This document shows positions 42,211 to 51,052 of a DNA stretch of 64,000 nt, one piece after another. The notes beneath the pieces are model-generated. The model ran no database searches, was not told the origin of the DNA, and saw only the letters and a program-made list of their open reading frames with translations. The stretch is taken from NCBI RefSeq assembly GCF_030651185.1, contig NZ_JAUSCJ010000011.1, forward strand, positions 1 through 64,000, written 5' to 3'. The position numbers were made by a program, and so were the translations under genes. Each line of letters begins with the position of its first letter. Within the stretch, counting starts at the first letter, position 1. Origin of the DNA: Phenylobacterium sp. (GTDB lineage: Bacteria; Pseudomonadota; Alphaproteobacteria; Caulobacterales; Caulobacteraceae).

Positions 42211-43551
42211 CTAGAGGATGAAGTTGGCGGAGCTTAGGTTGACGCTGTTCACCCACAGAGAGGCGTCGGCCACCTGGTCGCCGTTTACGTCGAACTGCAG
42301 CAGGTAGATGCCATAGAGGGGAGGGCCGACGATCACTTCGCCCGCCTGTCCGGTGAACTGCTGCTCGGGCAAAGTTTGACCGATCGGCGGGATCGTGAAC
42401 GCGTGGAATGCCTGATTTCCGGCCAAAGTCGTATCGGCGTCGATGGCCGAGAGATCGATCTTGTCGCCGTTGAGCATGTCGTCCCACACGGTGTCCGCAT
42501 CGTTCCCGTTCCCCAGCTCGGCGAGACTACGGAAGACGAAGGTGTCGTAGCCATCGGCCCCGTACATGAGGTTCTTCGCGGCGCCGGCGGAGATGACGTC
42601 GTTGTGGTCCGTACCGTAAATCTGTTCCACGTTGGACAGGGTCAGAACGTGTGTCGCGTCGATCTGCTGCGGGCCGCCGTAGCCCAGGTCCACATGCACG
42701 CCGTTGAGTTGCGGCCCGTCTCCGCCGAAGCGGTAGTAGATCAGATCAATCCCCTCGCCGCCTTCGACGACAATCTCGGTGGCCTGACCGGGAACGAACA
42801 TGTCGTCGCCCTCACCGCCATCCAGGACGTCCTCCCCAGCTGGGAGCATCGGGGGCGCAGCGCCGCTGCCGTCAGCCCAGAGGACGTCGTTGCCGGCCCC
42901 TCCGAACAGGTAGTTGCCGCCGCTGTCGCCGCCGATGTTGTCGTCAAAGGCCGTGCCATAGACGTTCTCGATAGACACCAAAGAGTCGTCGCCGTGTCCG
43001 CTGACGAAGTTCGTGGCGAGGTTGACCGCGACCCTTTCGGACACGCCATCATCGAAGCTGACGGTGTCGATCCCCGCGCCCCCGTCGATCATGTCCTTCC
43101 CAGAGCCGCCGGCCAGGAAGTCATCCCCGCCGCGGCCCGAGAGGCTGTCATGGCCGTCGCCACCGAAGATGTAGTTGAAGCCCGACGTGCCCATCAGCGT
43201 GTCGCCGTAGGACGAGCCGTAGACGTATTCGATGGAGACCAGCTGGTCGATTCCGGCGCCCAGGGTGTTCTGGGCGGTGGTCAGGGCCAGGTCGACCCTT
43301 ACGGCCGCGGTGGCGTCCTCGTAGCCGGCCCAGTCGAAGCCGGTGCCGCCGTCGATGCGGTCGTTGCCCAGGCCGCCCATCAGGTAGTCGTCGGCGCCGC
43401 CGCCCGAGAGGGTGTCATTGCCGTCGTTGCCGGCCAGGACGTCCTCGCCGCCCAGACCGGAGAGCGAGTCGTCGCCGCCCAGGCCATAGATCGTATCGGC
43501 GCCCGCGCCGCCCGTGAGCTTGTCCTTGCCCGAACCACCGTTGAGAAACAT
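42211..43551 (-). CDS. RTX (hemolysin-type calcium-binding) repeat protein
   Basis: 446 aa, acidic. Repeated GGxGxDxLxGGxGxD nonapeptides (GGSGKDKLTGGAGADTIYGL, GGDDSLSGLGGED, GNDTLSGGGADD and later blocks) form calcium-binding beta-rolls. The unique C-terminal part (about aa 370-446) may be the secretion signal of a type I export protein. No type I exporter genes are nearby. The ATG at 43549-43551 is used; the frame extends upstream to 43623, but repeats begin here. No enzymatic domain is seen, so an adhesin- or envelope-like role is possible. Confidence 0.83.
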   Translation of the reverse strand: MFLNGGSGKDKLTGGAGADTIYGLGGDDSLSGLGGEDVLAGNDGNDTLSGGGADDYLMGGLGNDRIDGGTGFDWAGYEDATAAVRVDLALTTAQNTLGAGIDQLVSIEYVYGSSYGDTLMGTSGFNYIFGGDGHDSLSGRGGDDFLAGGSGKDMIDGGAGIDTVSFDDGVSERVAVNLATNFVSGHGDDSLVSIENVYGTAFDDNIGGDSGGNYLFGGAGNDVLWADGSGAAPPMLPAGEDVLDGGEGDDMFVPGQATEIVVEGGEGIDLIYYRFGGDGPQLNGVHVDLGYGGPQQIDATHVLTLSNVEQIYGTDHNDVISAGAAKNLMYGADGYDTFVFRSLAELGNGNDADTVWDDMLNGDKIDLSAIDADTTLAGNQAFHAFTIPPIGQTLPEQQFTGQAGEVIVGPPLYGIYLLQFDVNGDQVADASLWVNSVNLSSANFIL

Positions 43552-43674
43552 GTCTGCCCGCCCCTGGCCTGATGCCGTGGTGCGCAACCTACGGGTGCTC
43601 GTCAGGGCGCCAATCGCGCGCAACCTGGAGCGGGCAGGGTAACCTTAAAGCACGCCTCGGAACGGGCGTTTCCG

Positions 43675-44154
43675 TTAAGGAGTCAGGGTTTCCACCTCGT
43701 CCCAGGTCAGGTCGCGCCCTGGGAAGGCCACTGCCGTGAAGGGCCAGTCGGCCTGCAACCAGGATTTGAAAGCCTGATACAGCGGCTGATCCAGCTGCGC
43801 GTGGCTGGTGCGGGCCCAGCAGAAGGCCTCGGCGTCGTAGCCGGCCAGCTCGGTCGGCTCGATATAGGCGCAGCCCAGGCAGATCGACTCGTCGGGCGCC
43901 ATCACCGTGTAGGCGAAGGAGCGGCGGATCTTGAACTCCTTGTGGTGCCAGCCGAGGTCGATCAGGTCGTCCTCAAAGGTCAGCCCCTCCGGCCAGCGGG
44001 TCTGGCGGGCGAAGACGTTCCGCAACTCGGCGGCGCTGGACATCACCGCGTCGTAGTCCTTGACCACATCGGTGATCAGCAGGGGCCGCAGGACGAAGTC
44101 CGGGGTCTCCAGGCGCAGGGGCACAACAAAATCGGGCGGGACGAAGCGTTTCAT
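43675..44154 (-). CDS. GNAT-like protein (N-acetyltransferase fold, unknown substrate)
   Basis: 159 aa. The arrangement DFVLRPLLITDVVKDYDAVM, then a central YTVMAPDESICLGCAYIEPT strand and a C-terminal helix, looks like a GNAT acetyltransferase. The acetyl-CoA loop (R/QxxGxG/A) is not convincing. It may therefore be non-catalytic or a distant member. It lies between the RTX gene and xdhC on the same strand. Confidence 0.55.
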   Translation of the reverse strand: MKRFVPPDFVVPLRLETPDFVLRPLLITDVVKDYDAVMSSAAELRNVFARQTRWPEGLTFEDDLIDLGWHHKEFKIRRSFAYTVMAPDESICLGCAYIEPTELAGYDAEAFCWARTSHAQLDQPLYQAFKSWLQADWPFTAVAFPGRDLTWDEVETLTP

Positions 44155-44236
44155 GAGCCGAGCATCGCTGACGCACGGGGGCCCGCCAAGACGCTAAGGC
44201 CGCCATCACCCCATCAACGCCTCGGGCGCCTCGGAA

Positions 44237-45232
44237 TCAGGCGTCGGCCTTGTCGCGCTTGGATACCGGTTCGCGCGGGGTCTCCGGCGCCCGGGCGTGG
44301 CGCAGGGCCATGATCTCGCCGATCACCGACACGGCCACCTCCCAGGGGGCCTTGCCGCCGATATCCAGGCCGATGGGGGCGTGGACGCGCAGCAGCACAC
44401 TCTCCGGCACGCCCGCGGCGCGCAGCGGCGCCATGCGCTCGGGCAGGCGCTTGCGGGCGCCCAGCAGACCGACATAGGCCGCCTGCGACGGCAGGGCGGC
44501 GGCCAGCGCCGTGCGGTCGGTCTCCAGGTTATGGGTAGCGATGGCGATGGCGGTCCAGGCGTCGGTCCCGATGGCGGCCAGGGCCTGGGCCGGCTCGTCC
44601 CGGCGATAGGCGACGCCAGCGATGGGCGGACCCGCCTCCGGGCCTTTCGGACGCACCAGGGTGGTCTCGAAGCCGCTCTGGGCGCCGAGCTGGCTGATGG
44701 CGAGCGCCGTGGGATCAGAGCCGAACACCACCAGGCGCGGGGTCGGGTCGTAGCGGCGCAGAATCGCGCCCTCCCAGGCGGTCTGGGTGTCGGGCTCCAC
44801 GCAGAGCCGCTTGAGCCCATCGCTGATCCAGACGGCGGGCCGCCGCTCGGCCTGGGCCGCCAGCAGTTCGGAGAGCGCCGGGTCCCCCGCCGGGACCCGT
44901 TCCAGGAAGATCTCGATGCGCGCGCCGCACAGCAGCTGAATGTCCGGCCAGGGGCTGCCCTCGCCATAGACCAGGCGCCGGGGCTGGCCGTCTTCGAGGC
45001 AGGACGCCGAATGGTCGGCGATATCGCTCTCCACACAGCCACCGGAAAAATAACCGCAGACGATCCCGTCGGCGAACACCATCTGGGTTCCGACCGGTCG
45101 CGGCCCGCCGCCCTCCACCGACACCAGGGTGGCCAGGGCAAGCGGTTGATTTTGTTGCACGGCTTGCCTCAGGGCAGGCCGCACATCCTCGGCCATGCCG
45201 AACAATGGCCACTCGGGCAGGGGCTCTCTCAT
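44237..45232 (-). CDS. xdhC: XdhC/CoxI-type molybdenum enzyme maturation factor
   Basis: 331 aa. N-terminal XdhC domain (LALATLVSVEGGGPRPVGTQ; GYFSGGCVESDIADHS) and C-terminal Rossmann domain (LVVFGSDPTALAISQL; YVGLLGARKRLPERM). XdhC binds Moco, promotes its sulfuration and delivers it to xanthine-dehydrogenase-type enzymes. A likely client is the molybdo-hydroxylase at 34359-37052. Typical length. Confidence 0.9.
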   Translation of the reverse strand: MREPLPEWPLFGMAEDVRPALRQAVQQNQPLALATLVSVEGGGPRPVGTQMVFADGIVCGYFSGGCVESDIADHSASCLEDGQPRRLVYGEGSPWPDIQLLCGARIEIFLERVPAGDPALSELLAAQAERRPAVWISDGLKRLCVEPDTQTAWEGAILRRYDPTPRLVVFGSDPTALAISQLGAQSGFETTLVRPKGPEAGPPIAGVAYRRDEPAQALAAIGTDAWTAIAIATHNLETDRTALAAALPSQAAYVGLLGARKRLPERMAPLRAAGVPESVLLRVHAPIGLDIGGKAPWEVAVSVIGEIMALRHARAPETPREPVSKRDKADA

Positions 45233-45329
45233 GCCCTTGAGCTTAACCCCCGTGAAAGGTTCCAGACACCGCTTCTTTAGGCCTTGCCCCCTAAATGGGG
45301 TCTCCTAGCGTTCGCAACCAGCGTTGTTC

Positions 45330-46202
45330 ATGACGTCTCCGCTTTCCAAGCTCGGTCTCGGCTCCGGCCAGTTCGCCCTCGAACAGGCGAGCCTGCGTGG
45401 GCGTCCGCCTCAGGCCGAGGTGCGTGACATCCTGGACATCGCCGCGCGGACCCAGCTCGCCGTCTTCGACGTCGCCGGCCGCTCGCCCCAGGTGGAGAGC
45501 GTGCTGGGGGAGATCATGCCCCGGCCCAACCCCTTCAGGATCTCGATCTCTACGGTCCGCGCCGACCGCGGCCCCGACTTCGTGGAGGCCGAGGCCCGCG
45601 CTACCCTCCGCCGCCTGGGCGTGGAAACCGCCGACGCCATCCTGGTGCCCTCGGCCACCGACCTGTTCGGCCCCCATGGCCTGGCGCTGTGGGATCGGCT
45701 GAAGGCGCTGAAGGACCAAGGGCTCACCAAGAAGATCGGCGTCTCGGTCTTCGCCTCCGACGATCCGCTGGGCGTGGCCCGCCGGTTCCGTCCCGACATC
45801 ATCCAGGCCCCGGCCTCCCTGCTCGACCAGCGCCTGCTGATCGACGGCACGCTCGCGGCGCTGACCGGCATCGGCATCGAGGTGCACCTGCGCTCGATCT
45901 TCCTGTCGGGCCTGCTGTTCCTGCCCGCCGACCGGGCCCCCAACCACCTGAAGGAAGCCGCCAGCCGGATTTCCCGGGCCCGCCGGCTGATCGCCGAGGG
46001 CCGGTCCGATCCTCTGCAGGCCGCCCTCGGCTTCGCCCTGTCCCGTCCCGAAGCCGCGGCCGTCCTGGTGGGCGTCACCACCGCGGCCGAGCTGAACGCG
46101 GTGATCGCCGCGGCCTCCAGCCCGCCCCCCGACCTCGACTGGGACGACATGGCGATCGACGACCCGGTCGCCCTCGACCCCCGCGCCTGGAGGGCCGCTT
46201 AA
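45330..46202 (+). CDS. Aldo/keto reductase-fold protein lacking catalytic residues
   Basis: 290 aa. The TIM-barrel AKR layout is clear (LGLGSGQFAL; VESVLGEIM; IGVSVFASDDP; DIIQAPASLLDQRLL; LQAALGFALSRPEAAAVLVG). Of the catalytic tetrad, Asp is kept (D47), but Tyr is replaced (S52), Lys by Val at about aa 76, and no His at about aa 107. An NADPH-dependent reductase is therefore unlikely, or the chemistry is unusual. The next gene, on the same strand, is a SpsF-like cytidylyltransferase; the pair is seen in glycan or nonulosonate loci, so a surface-sugar role is inferred. Confidence 0.75.
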   Translation: MTSPLSKLGLGSGQFALEQASLRGRPPQAEVRDILDIAARTQLAVFDVAGRSPQVESVLGEIMPRPNPFRISISTVRADRGPDFVEAEARATLRRLGVETADAILVPSATDLFGPHGLALWDRLKALKDQGLTKKIGVSVFASDDPLGVARRFRPDIIQAPASLLDQRLLIDGTLAALTGIGIEVHLRSIFLSGLLFLPADRAPNHLKEAASRISRARRLIAEGRSDPLQAALGFALSRPEAAAVLVGVTTAAELNAVIAAASSPPPDLDWDDMAIDDPVALDPRAWRAA

Positions 46203-46241
46203 GCGCCCGCCACGGCCTGGCTCAAAAGGAGCCTGCCGCCC

Positions 46242-46949
46242 ATGATCCTCGCGATCCTGCAAGCCCGGATGACCTCGCCCCGACTGCCCGGCAAGGCTAT
46301 GGCCCCCCTGCGCGGCGAGCCGATGATCCTGCGCCAGGTGGAGCGCATCCGTCAGGCCCGCTGCCTGTCCAAGCTGATCGTCGCCACCAGCGACGAGGCC
46401 GTCGACGACCCCATGGCCAGCTTCCTGGTCGCCCGCGGCCAGACCGTGTTCCGCGGCGCCTCGGAGAACCTGTCGCGCCGCTTCATGCGCTGCGTCGAGG
46501 CGGCCGGCCCGGTCAGCCATGTGGTGCGCATCAAGGGCGACTCGCCCTTCGTCGATCCCGGCGTCATTGATGAGACCATCCGCCTGGCGCTCACCACGGG
46601 CGCCTCCTACGCCTCCAACCGCGTCGAGCGCACCTTCCCAAAGGGTCTCGAGGTCGAGGTGGTCACCGCCGCCGCCCTGGCCCGCACCGCGGCCGAGACC
46701 GATGAGGCCACGGCCGCCGGGACCTCCCCCCTGGCCCAGATCCGCAGCCAGCCCGAGCGCTATCCCCAGGCCCACTGCCTGGCTCGGCGCGACTGGTCGG
46801 GCCTCGACTGGCGGGTGAAGACCTCCGCAGACATGGCCTTCGCCAACGGCGTCTATTCCGCCCTGCACGCCGACGACCCGGCCTTCGGCCACGAGGACGT
46901 GCTGGGCGTGCTGCAGGGCCGCCAGGACCTCGCCCGCTGGGCGGCGTAA
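46242..46949 (+). CDS. SpsF-like cytidylyltransferase family protein
   Basis: 235 aa. N-terminal LAILQARMTSPRLPGKAMAP, KLIVATSDEAVDDPM and VVRIKGDSPFVDPGVIDE, as in acylneuraminate cytidylyltransferase/SpsF. The central GDSPFVDPG is the nucleotide/metal motif. It probably activates a sugar as a CMP form for surface polysaccharide or flagellin glycosylation. It follows the AKR-like gene after 39 bp; no other polysaccharide genes are visible. Confidence 0.82.
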   Translation: MILAILQARMTSPRLPGKAMAPLRGEPMILRQVERIRQARCLSKLIVATSDEAVDDPMASFLVARGQTVFRGASENLSRRFMRCVEAAGPVSHVVRIKGDSPFVDPGVIDETIRLALTTGASYASNRVERTFPKGLEVEVVTAAALARTAAETDEATAAGTSPLAQIRSQPERYPQAHCLARRDWSGLDWRVKTSADMAFANGVYSALHADDPAFGHEDVLGVLQGRQDLARWAA

Positions 46950-46954
46950 CTGAG

Positions 46955-47066
46955 TGTCATCCCGGTTTCTGCGCAGCGGAAGACCGGGACCCAGAAGCAC
47001 CGATTTCTCCGTATAGCCCCGCGCATATGGGTCCCGGACAAGCGCTGCGCGCTTTCCGGGATGACA
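46955..47066. repeat. Long inverted-repeat element
   Basis: Arms 46955-46993 and 47028-47066, beginning TGTCATCCCGG and ending CCGGGATGACA, partly complementary with interruptions, around a central 34-bp stretch. Such TGTCATCCCGG palindromes are commonly dispersed in alphaproteobacterial genomes (known from general experience; copy number here not checked). It separates spsF and ald. Confidence 0.7.
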
Positions 47067-47081
47067 GTTGGGCGGCCCGAG

Positions 47082-48197
47082 CTACACCGCCCACGCCCCG
47101 TACGGATCGCTGAACGGCTTGCCCAGAGCCTGCGCCACCGCCGGGTGGGTGATCTGGCCCTTCAGGACGTTCAGGCCCTTGGCCAGATGCTTGTTGGCCG
47201 CCAGCGCGCCCAGCCCCTTGTCCGCCAGCGCCAGGCCGAACGGCAGGGTCGCGTGTCCGAGCGCCTCCGACGAGGTGCGCGGCGCGGCGCCCGGCATATT
47301 GGCCACGCAGTAATGCACGACCCCGTCGATGGTGTAGGTCGGATGGACGTGGGTCGTGGGCTTGGAGGTTTCGAAACAGCCGCCCTGGTCGATGGAGACG
47401 TCCACCAGCACCGAGCCGGGTTTCATGCGCGCGAGGTGCTCGCGGCGCACCAGAGTCGGGGCCGCGGCCCCGGCGGTCAGCACCGCGCCGATCACCACGT
47501 CGGCCTTCAACACCTCCTCCTCCACCGCGTCGAGGGTGGAGTAGCGGGTCAGGATGCGGCCAAGGAACATGTCGTCCAGCACCCGCATGCGCGGGATGGA
47601 GCGCTCCACCACCACCACCTCGGCGCCGAGGCCGGCGGCCATGCGCGCGGCGTTCATGCCCACCACCCCGCCGCCCAGCACGCAGATCCGCGCCGGGGGC
47701 ACGCCGGGCACGCCCGACAACAGGAGGCCCATGCCGCCATTGTGTTTCAGCAGGGTCTCGCCAGCCGAGAACACCGCGATCCGGCCGGCCACCTCCGACA
47801 TCGGGGCCAGCAGCGGCAGGCCGCCATTGGCGTCAGTCACCGTCTCATAGGCGATAGCCGCCGCGCCCGAGGCCAGCAGGCCCTCGGTCTGGGCCGGGTC
47901 GGGCGCCAGGTGCAGATAGGTGAAGAGGATGTGCTCCGGCGTCAGCCGCGCCCACTCCACGGCCTGGGGCTCCTTGACCTTGATGATCAGCTGGCTGCCG
48001 GCGAACACCGCCTCGGCGTCGGGGGCGATCCTGGCGCCTGCCCGCACATAGGCCTCGTCGGCATAGCCGGCGCCTTGGCCGGCGCCGGCCTCCACCAGCA
48101 CCTCATGGCCATGGACGACATATTCACGGACCGCCGTGGGGGTCAGGCCCACGCGATACTCGTCCGCCTTGATTTCGCGGGGCACGCCTACGCGCAT
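47082..48197 (-). CDS. ald: Alanine dehydrogenase
   Basis: 371 aa. MRVGVPREIKADEYRVGLTP (substrate-binding Arg/Lys), LIIKVKEPQAVEW, HLAPDP, and the NAD-binding VLGGGVVGMNAARMAAGLGA. NAD-dependent conversion of L-alanine to pyruvate and ammonia. Catalytic K and H (in IKVKEP and YLHLAPD) are conserved. Cytoplasmic. Confidence 0.95.
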   Translation of the reverse strand: MRVGVPREIKADEYRVGLTPTAVREYVVHGHEVLVEAGAGQGAGYADEAYVRAGARIAPDAEAVFAGSQLIIKVKEPQAVEWARLTPEHILFTYLHLAPDPAQTEGLLASGAAAIAYETVTDANGGLPLLAPMSEVAGRIAVFSAGETLLKHNGGMGLLLSGVPGVPPARICVLGGGVVGMNAARMAAGLGAEVVVVERSIPRMRVLDDMFLGRILTRYSTLDAVEEEVLKADVVIGAVLTAGAAAPTLVRREHLARMKPGSVLVDVSIDQGGCFETSKPTTHVHPTYTIDGVVHYCVANMPGAAPRTSSEALGHATLPFGLALADKGLGALAANKHLAKGLNVLKGQITHPAVAQALGKPFSDPYGAWAV

Positions 48198-48261
48198 CGA
48201 AGTCTCCCTTTTGCGAATTTGTTTCGCTTCAGAGAGGAGTTGGGGGCCTAATTTTGTTCCG

Positions 48262-49134
48262 TCAACCCAGAACGCAGCTCGCCATCCCCTCGCGGCGGAC
48301 GGTCCCGGCGGCCTTGTCGATGCGGCCCGACCGGCGTTTCACATAGGGGCCCGGCTTGGCGGCGCGCCACTTCAGCGGGCTGGGCAGGATGGCCGCGAGC
48401 CGCGCGGCTTGGGCCGGGCTGAGTTGATCGGCGCCGACCCCGAAGTTCTTCATCGCCGCCGCCTGGGCGCCATAGACACCAGGGCCCCATTCGACGCTGT
48501 TGAGATAGACCTCCATGATCCGCCGCTTGCCCCACAGCCCCTCGATCAGGACGGTGAAATAGGCCTCAAGGCCTTTGCGGACATAGGAGCGGTCGGGCCA
48601 GAGGAAGATGTTCTTGGCGGTCTGCTGGCTGATGGTCGACCCGCCCCGCACCCGCTTGGAGCGTTCATTGTGGGCGAAGGCCTTCTGCATGGCGCCGAAG
48701 TCGAAGCCGCGGTGACTACAGAACTTGGCGTCTTCGGCGGCGATCACCGAGCGTACCAGGCGCGGGGAAATCTCGTCCAGAGAGCGCCACTGGCGGGAAA
48801 AGCCACGCCCCTCGAACACCCGCTCCACCATCAGATAGGTGATAGGCGGCGGAACGAACCGATAGGCGGCGGTCACCAACACCGGACCGATCAGGCCGAA
48901 GATCAGCACCAGACTGACCACCGTACGGCCGACCCGGCCCCAGACACTGCGCCTGTGCGGCGAGTCCCGTGGAATCTGGATCGGCGGGGCGTCGCCGCGA
49001 TCATCCACCGACCGGGGCTTTTCGTTGAGCGAGATGTCGTCCCAGGACCTGGTCAGGTCTTCCCAGCCCCCCGACGCCTCAGGCGTCAGGCGCAGGGCGT
49101 CGTCCTTGTCGGAACCGGGGGTCGTTTCGCTCAA
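48262..49134 (-). CDS. mtgA: Monofunctional peptidoglycan glycosyltransferase MtgA
   Basis: 290 aa. A cytoplasmic N-terminus (about aa 1-60) is followed by a membrane anchor ([20 protein letters not shown]) and the GT51 domain: the catalytic Glu in [36 protein letters not shown], and [18 protein letters not shown]. It polymerises lipid II in the periplasm without a transpeptidase domain. The cytoplasmic extension is longer than in E. coli MtgA. Confidence 0.92.
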   Translation of the reverse strand: MSETTPGSDKDDALRLTPEASGGWEDLTRSWDDISLNEKPRSVDDRGDAPPIQIPRDSPHRRSVWGRVGRTVVSLVLIFGLIGPVLVTAAYRFVPPPITYLMVERVFEGRGFSRQWRSLDEISPRLVRSVIAAEDAKFCSHRGFDFGAMQKAFAHNERSKRVRGGSTISQQTAKNIFLWPDRSYVRKGLEAYFTVLIEGLWGKRRIMEVYLNSVEWGPGVYGAQAAAMKNFGVGADQLSPAQAARLAAILPSPLKWRAAKPGPYVKRRSGRIDKAAGTVRREGMASCVLG

Positions 49135-49217
49135 GTTACTGGCCCTTGCCTTGACCTAGGGTGTCACTGCTAGCGAAGCCGTGGAACCGGTCAAGCCGCC
49201 GCACCCCAGGAGCGCAG

Positions 49218-49880
49218 ATGAACGTCACGCAAGCCGTCGCCAGGCGAATCTCCATCCGCGCCTTCAAGCCCGACAGGCCCCCGGCCGCGACCGTGCGCGA
49301 GATCCTGGAGCTGGCCGCCCGCGCCCCTTCGGGGGGGAATCTGCAGCCCTGGCGGGTCTACGCCCTGGCCGGCGAAGCGCTCGAGGAGCTGAAGGCCAAG
49401 GTGGCGGCCAATCCCTTCGGCGAGACCCCGGAATACGAGGTCTATCCAGCCAACCTCTGGGACCCCTTCCGCACCCGGCGGTTCCAGAACGGCGAAGACC
49501 TCTACGCCGCCATCGGCATCCCGCGTGAGGACAAGCCGGCCCGCCTGCGGCAACTGGCCAAGAATGGTGAGCTGTTCGGGGCGCCCGTCGGCCTGTTCTT
49601 CTGCCTGGACCGCAAGCTGGGGCCGCCGCAGTGGTCGGACCTGGGCATGTACATGCAGACCGTGATGCTGCTGGCCGCCGAGCGGGGCCTGGACACCTGC
49701 GCCCAGGAATACTGGGCCCGCTATCCGCAGACGGTCGCCGACCTGGTGGGGCTGCCTGAGGACCACATGCTGTTTTCCGGCATGGCGCTCGGCTACCGCG
49801 ATGAGAGCCACCCCATCAACACCCTGCGCTCAGCGCGCGACCCCTTCGAGACCTGGGCGGAAATGAAGGGGTTCGACTAA
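49218..49880 (+). CDS. Nitroreductase family protein
   Basis: 220 aa. FMN-binding RISIRAFKPDRPPAATV-type start, AARAPSGGNLQPWRVYALAG, and the C-terminal GMALGYRDESHPINTLRS. Flavin-dependent reductase of nitro groups, quinones or flavin; the substrate is unknown. It converges with the WD40-like gene (4-bp overlap). Confidence 0.87.
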   Translation: MNVTQAVARRISIRAFKPDRPPAATVREILELAARAPSGGNLQPWRVYALAGEALEELKAKVAANPFGETPEYEVYPANLWDPFRTRRFQNGEDLYAAIGIPREDKPARLRQLAKNGELFGAPVGLFFCLDRKLGPPQWSDLGMYMQTVMLLAAERGLDTCAQEYWARYPQTVADLVGLPEDHMLFSGMALGYRDESHPINTLRSARDPFETWAEMKGFD

Positions 49881-50845
49881 ACCACCTCGAACACCCCGGC
49901 CCCGCCCTCTTCGTCGCCCCAGGCCACCCGCTTGCCGTCCGGGGTCATGGCCAGGGCCGAGATCGGCGGGCCCTTCTCGGCCTTCAGCATGTCGATGGCC
50001 TGATTGGAAAGGTCGCAGACCCACACCCGGCCGTCGTCCAGGCCCGCGGCGAGCCGGTTGCCCACCGGGGTGGCGGCCACGCGATTGACCATCGAGCTTT
50101 CGTCGAAGCCCACCTCGGCCGCCTGCTTGCCCAGAGGCCCGGCCGAACCGGTGAACGGCCAGATGACCGCGCCATTGGCGCCGGAGGTGGCCAGCATCTG
50201 GCCCTTGTAGAGGAAGGTCAGGCTCTTCACCTTGGCCGGATAGCCGCCCATCTTCAGGTTCTTCTCGTCGGCGACCCGCCAGCCGTGCAGCTGGTTCTCC
50301 TGCATCGAGCTCATCAGGAACTTGCCATCCGGGCTGAAGGCCAGGGCCACGTGGCTGCCGGCCCACTTCAACACCGTCGGCTTCTGCTCGGCGATGCGGG
50401 CGTACCAGAGCCAGGCGCCGTTATAGGTGGCCGTGGCGATCCGCCGCCCCTTGGGGTCGAAAGCCACGTCGGCCACCGACTTCTCGTGGACAAAGACGCG
50501 GCTGAAGGCCAGGTCGCCGGCGTCGCGGACGTGCAGCTCCTTGCCGGCGGCGAAGGCGATCAGCTTCGACTCAGCCGACGCCGCCACCGACTCGATCCAG
50601 CGGCCGGGAATCTTCGCGATCTCCGTGACCTCGGCGCCCCGCGACCAGACCACCGCCCCGTCGTCGCCACCGGTGAGAATCCCTTCGCCGCTGGGATGCA
50701 GACAGGCCGACAGCGCCACCCCCTTGTGGGCGGCCGCGGTCTCCCCGCCCTCGAATCGGACCGTGCCGTCGCCGAGCGCAAAGGCCGCCTTGCCGTGGCG
50801 GTCGAAGAGGGCGGCGGTGACATAGGCGTCGTAGGACATGCTCAT
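49877..50845 (-). CDS. WD40-repeat protein
   Basis: 322 aa, no signal peptide. About six to seven WD40-like blades recur: VALSACLHPSGEGILTGGDD, SVADVAFDPKGRRIATATYN, HVALAFSPDGKFLMSSMQEN and ISALAMTPDGKRVAWGDEEG. Such propellers act as protein-protein scaffolds. The blades lack the terminal WD in most repeats. No linked domain; partners unknown. Confidence 0.82.
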   Translation of the reverse strand: MSMSYDAYVTAALFDRHGKAAFALGDGTVRFEGGETAAAHKGVALSACLHPSGEGILTGGDDGAVVWSRGAEVTEIAKIPGRWIESVAASAESKLIAFAAGKELHVRDAGDLAFSRVFVHEKSVADVAFDPKGRRIATATYNGAWLWYARIAEQKPTVLKWAGSHVALAFSPDGKFLMSSMQENQLHGWRVADEKNLKMGGYPAKVKSLTFLYKGQMLATSGANGAVIWPFTGSAGPLGKQAAEVGFDESSMVNRVAATPVGNRLAAGLDDGRVWVCDLSNQAIDMLKAEKGPPISALAMTPDGKRVAWGDEEGGAGVFEVV

Positions 50846-51052
50846 GCCCGCCTCTTAGCCGCCTAACACCGGTCTTGGCGAGCCATCGGGCGCCTGGAAA
50901 ATTCGCCTGGGACGAGACCAACTGAGGCAGCGCCTGGACTTGGCCGCCAGCGGACGGCGGTTCGGGCTTTACAATCCCGATTTGATTGGCGAAGGGTGTC
51001 CGGACTGTGGATGGGCGCGACGTCATACGCGCCCCTAGGGAAGGAATTGCAT

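Noticed and set aside
42300-43540. Repetitive sequence that might suggest a CRISPR or tandem array
   Set aside because: The period follows nonapeptide RTX coding repeats in frame, with variable DNA and no constant spacers.
45291-47000. 569-codon open frame antisense to the AKR-like and spsF-like genes
   Set aside because: No domain and low-complexity composition; the sense genes are better supported.
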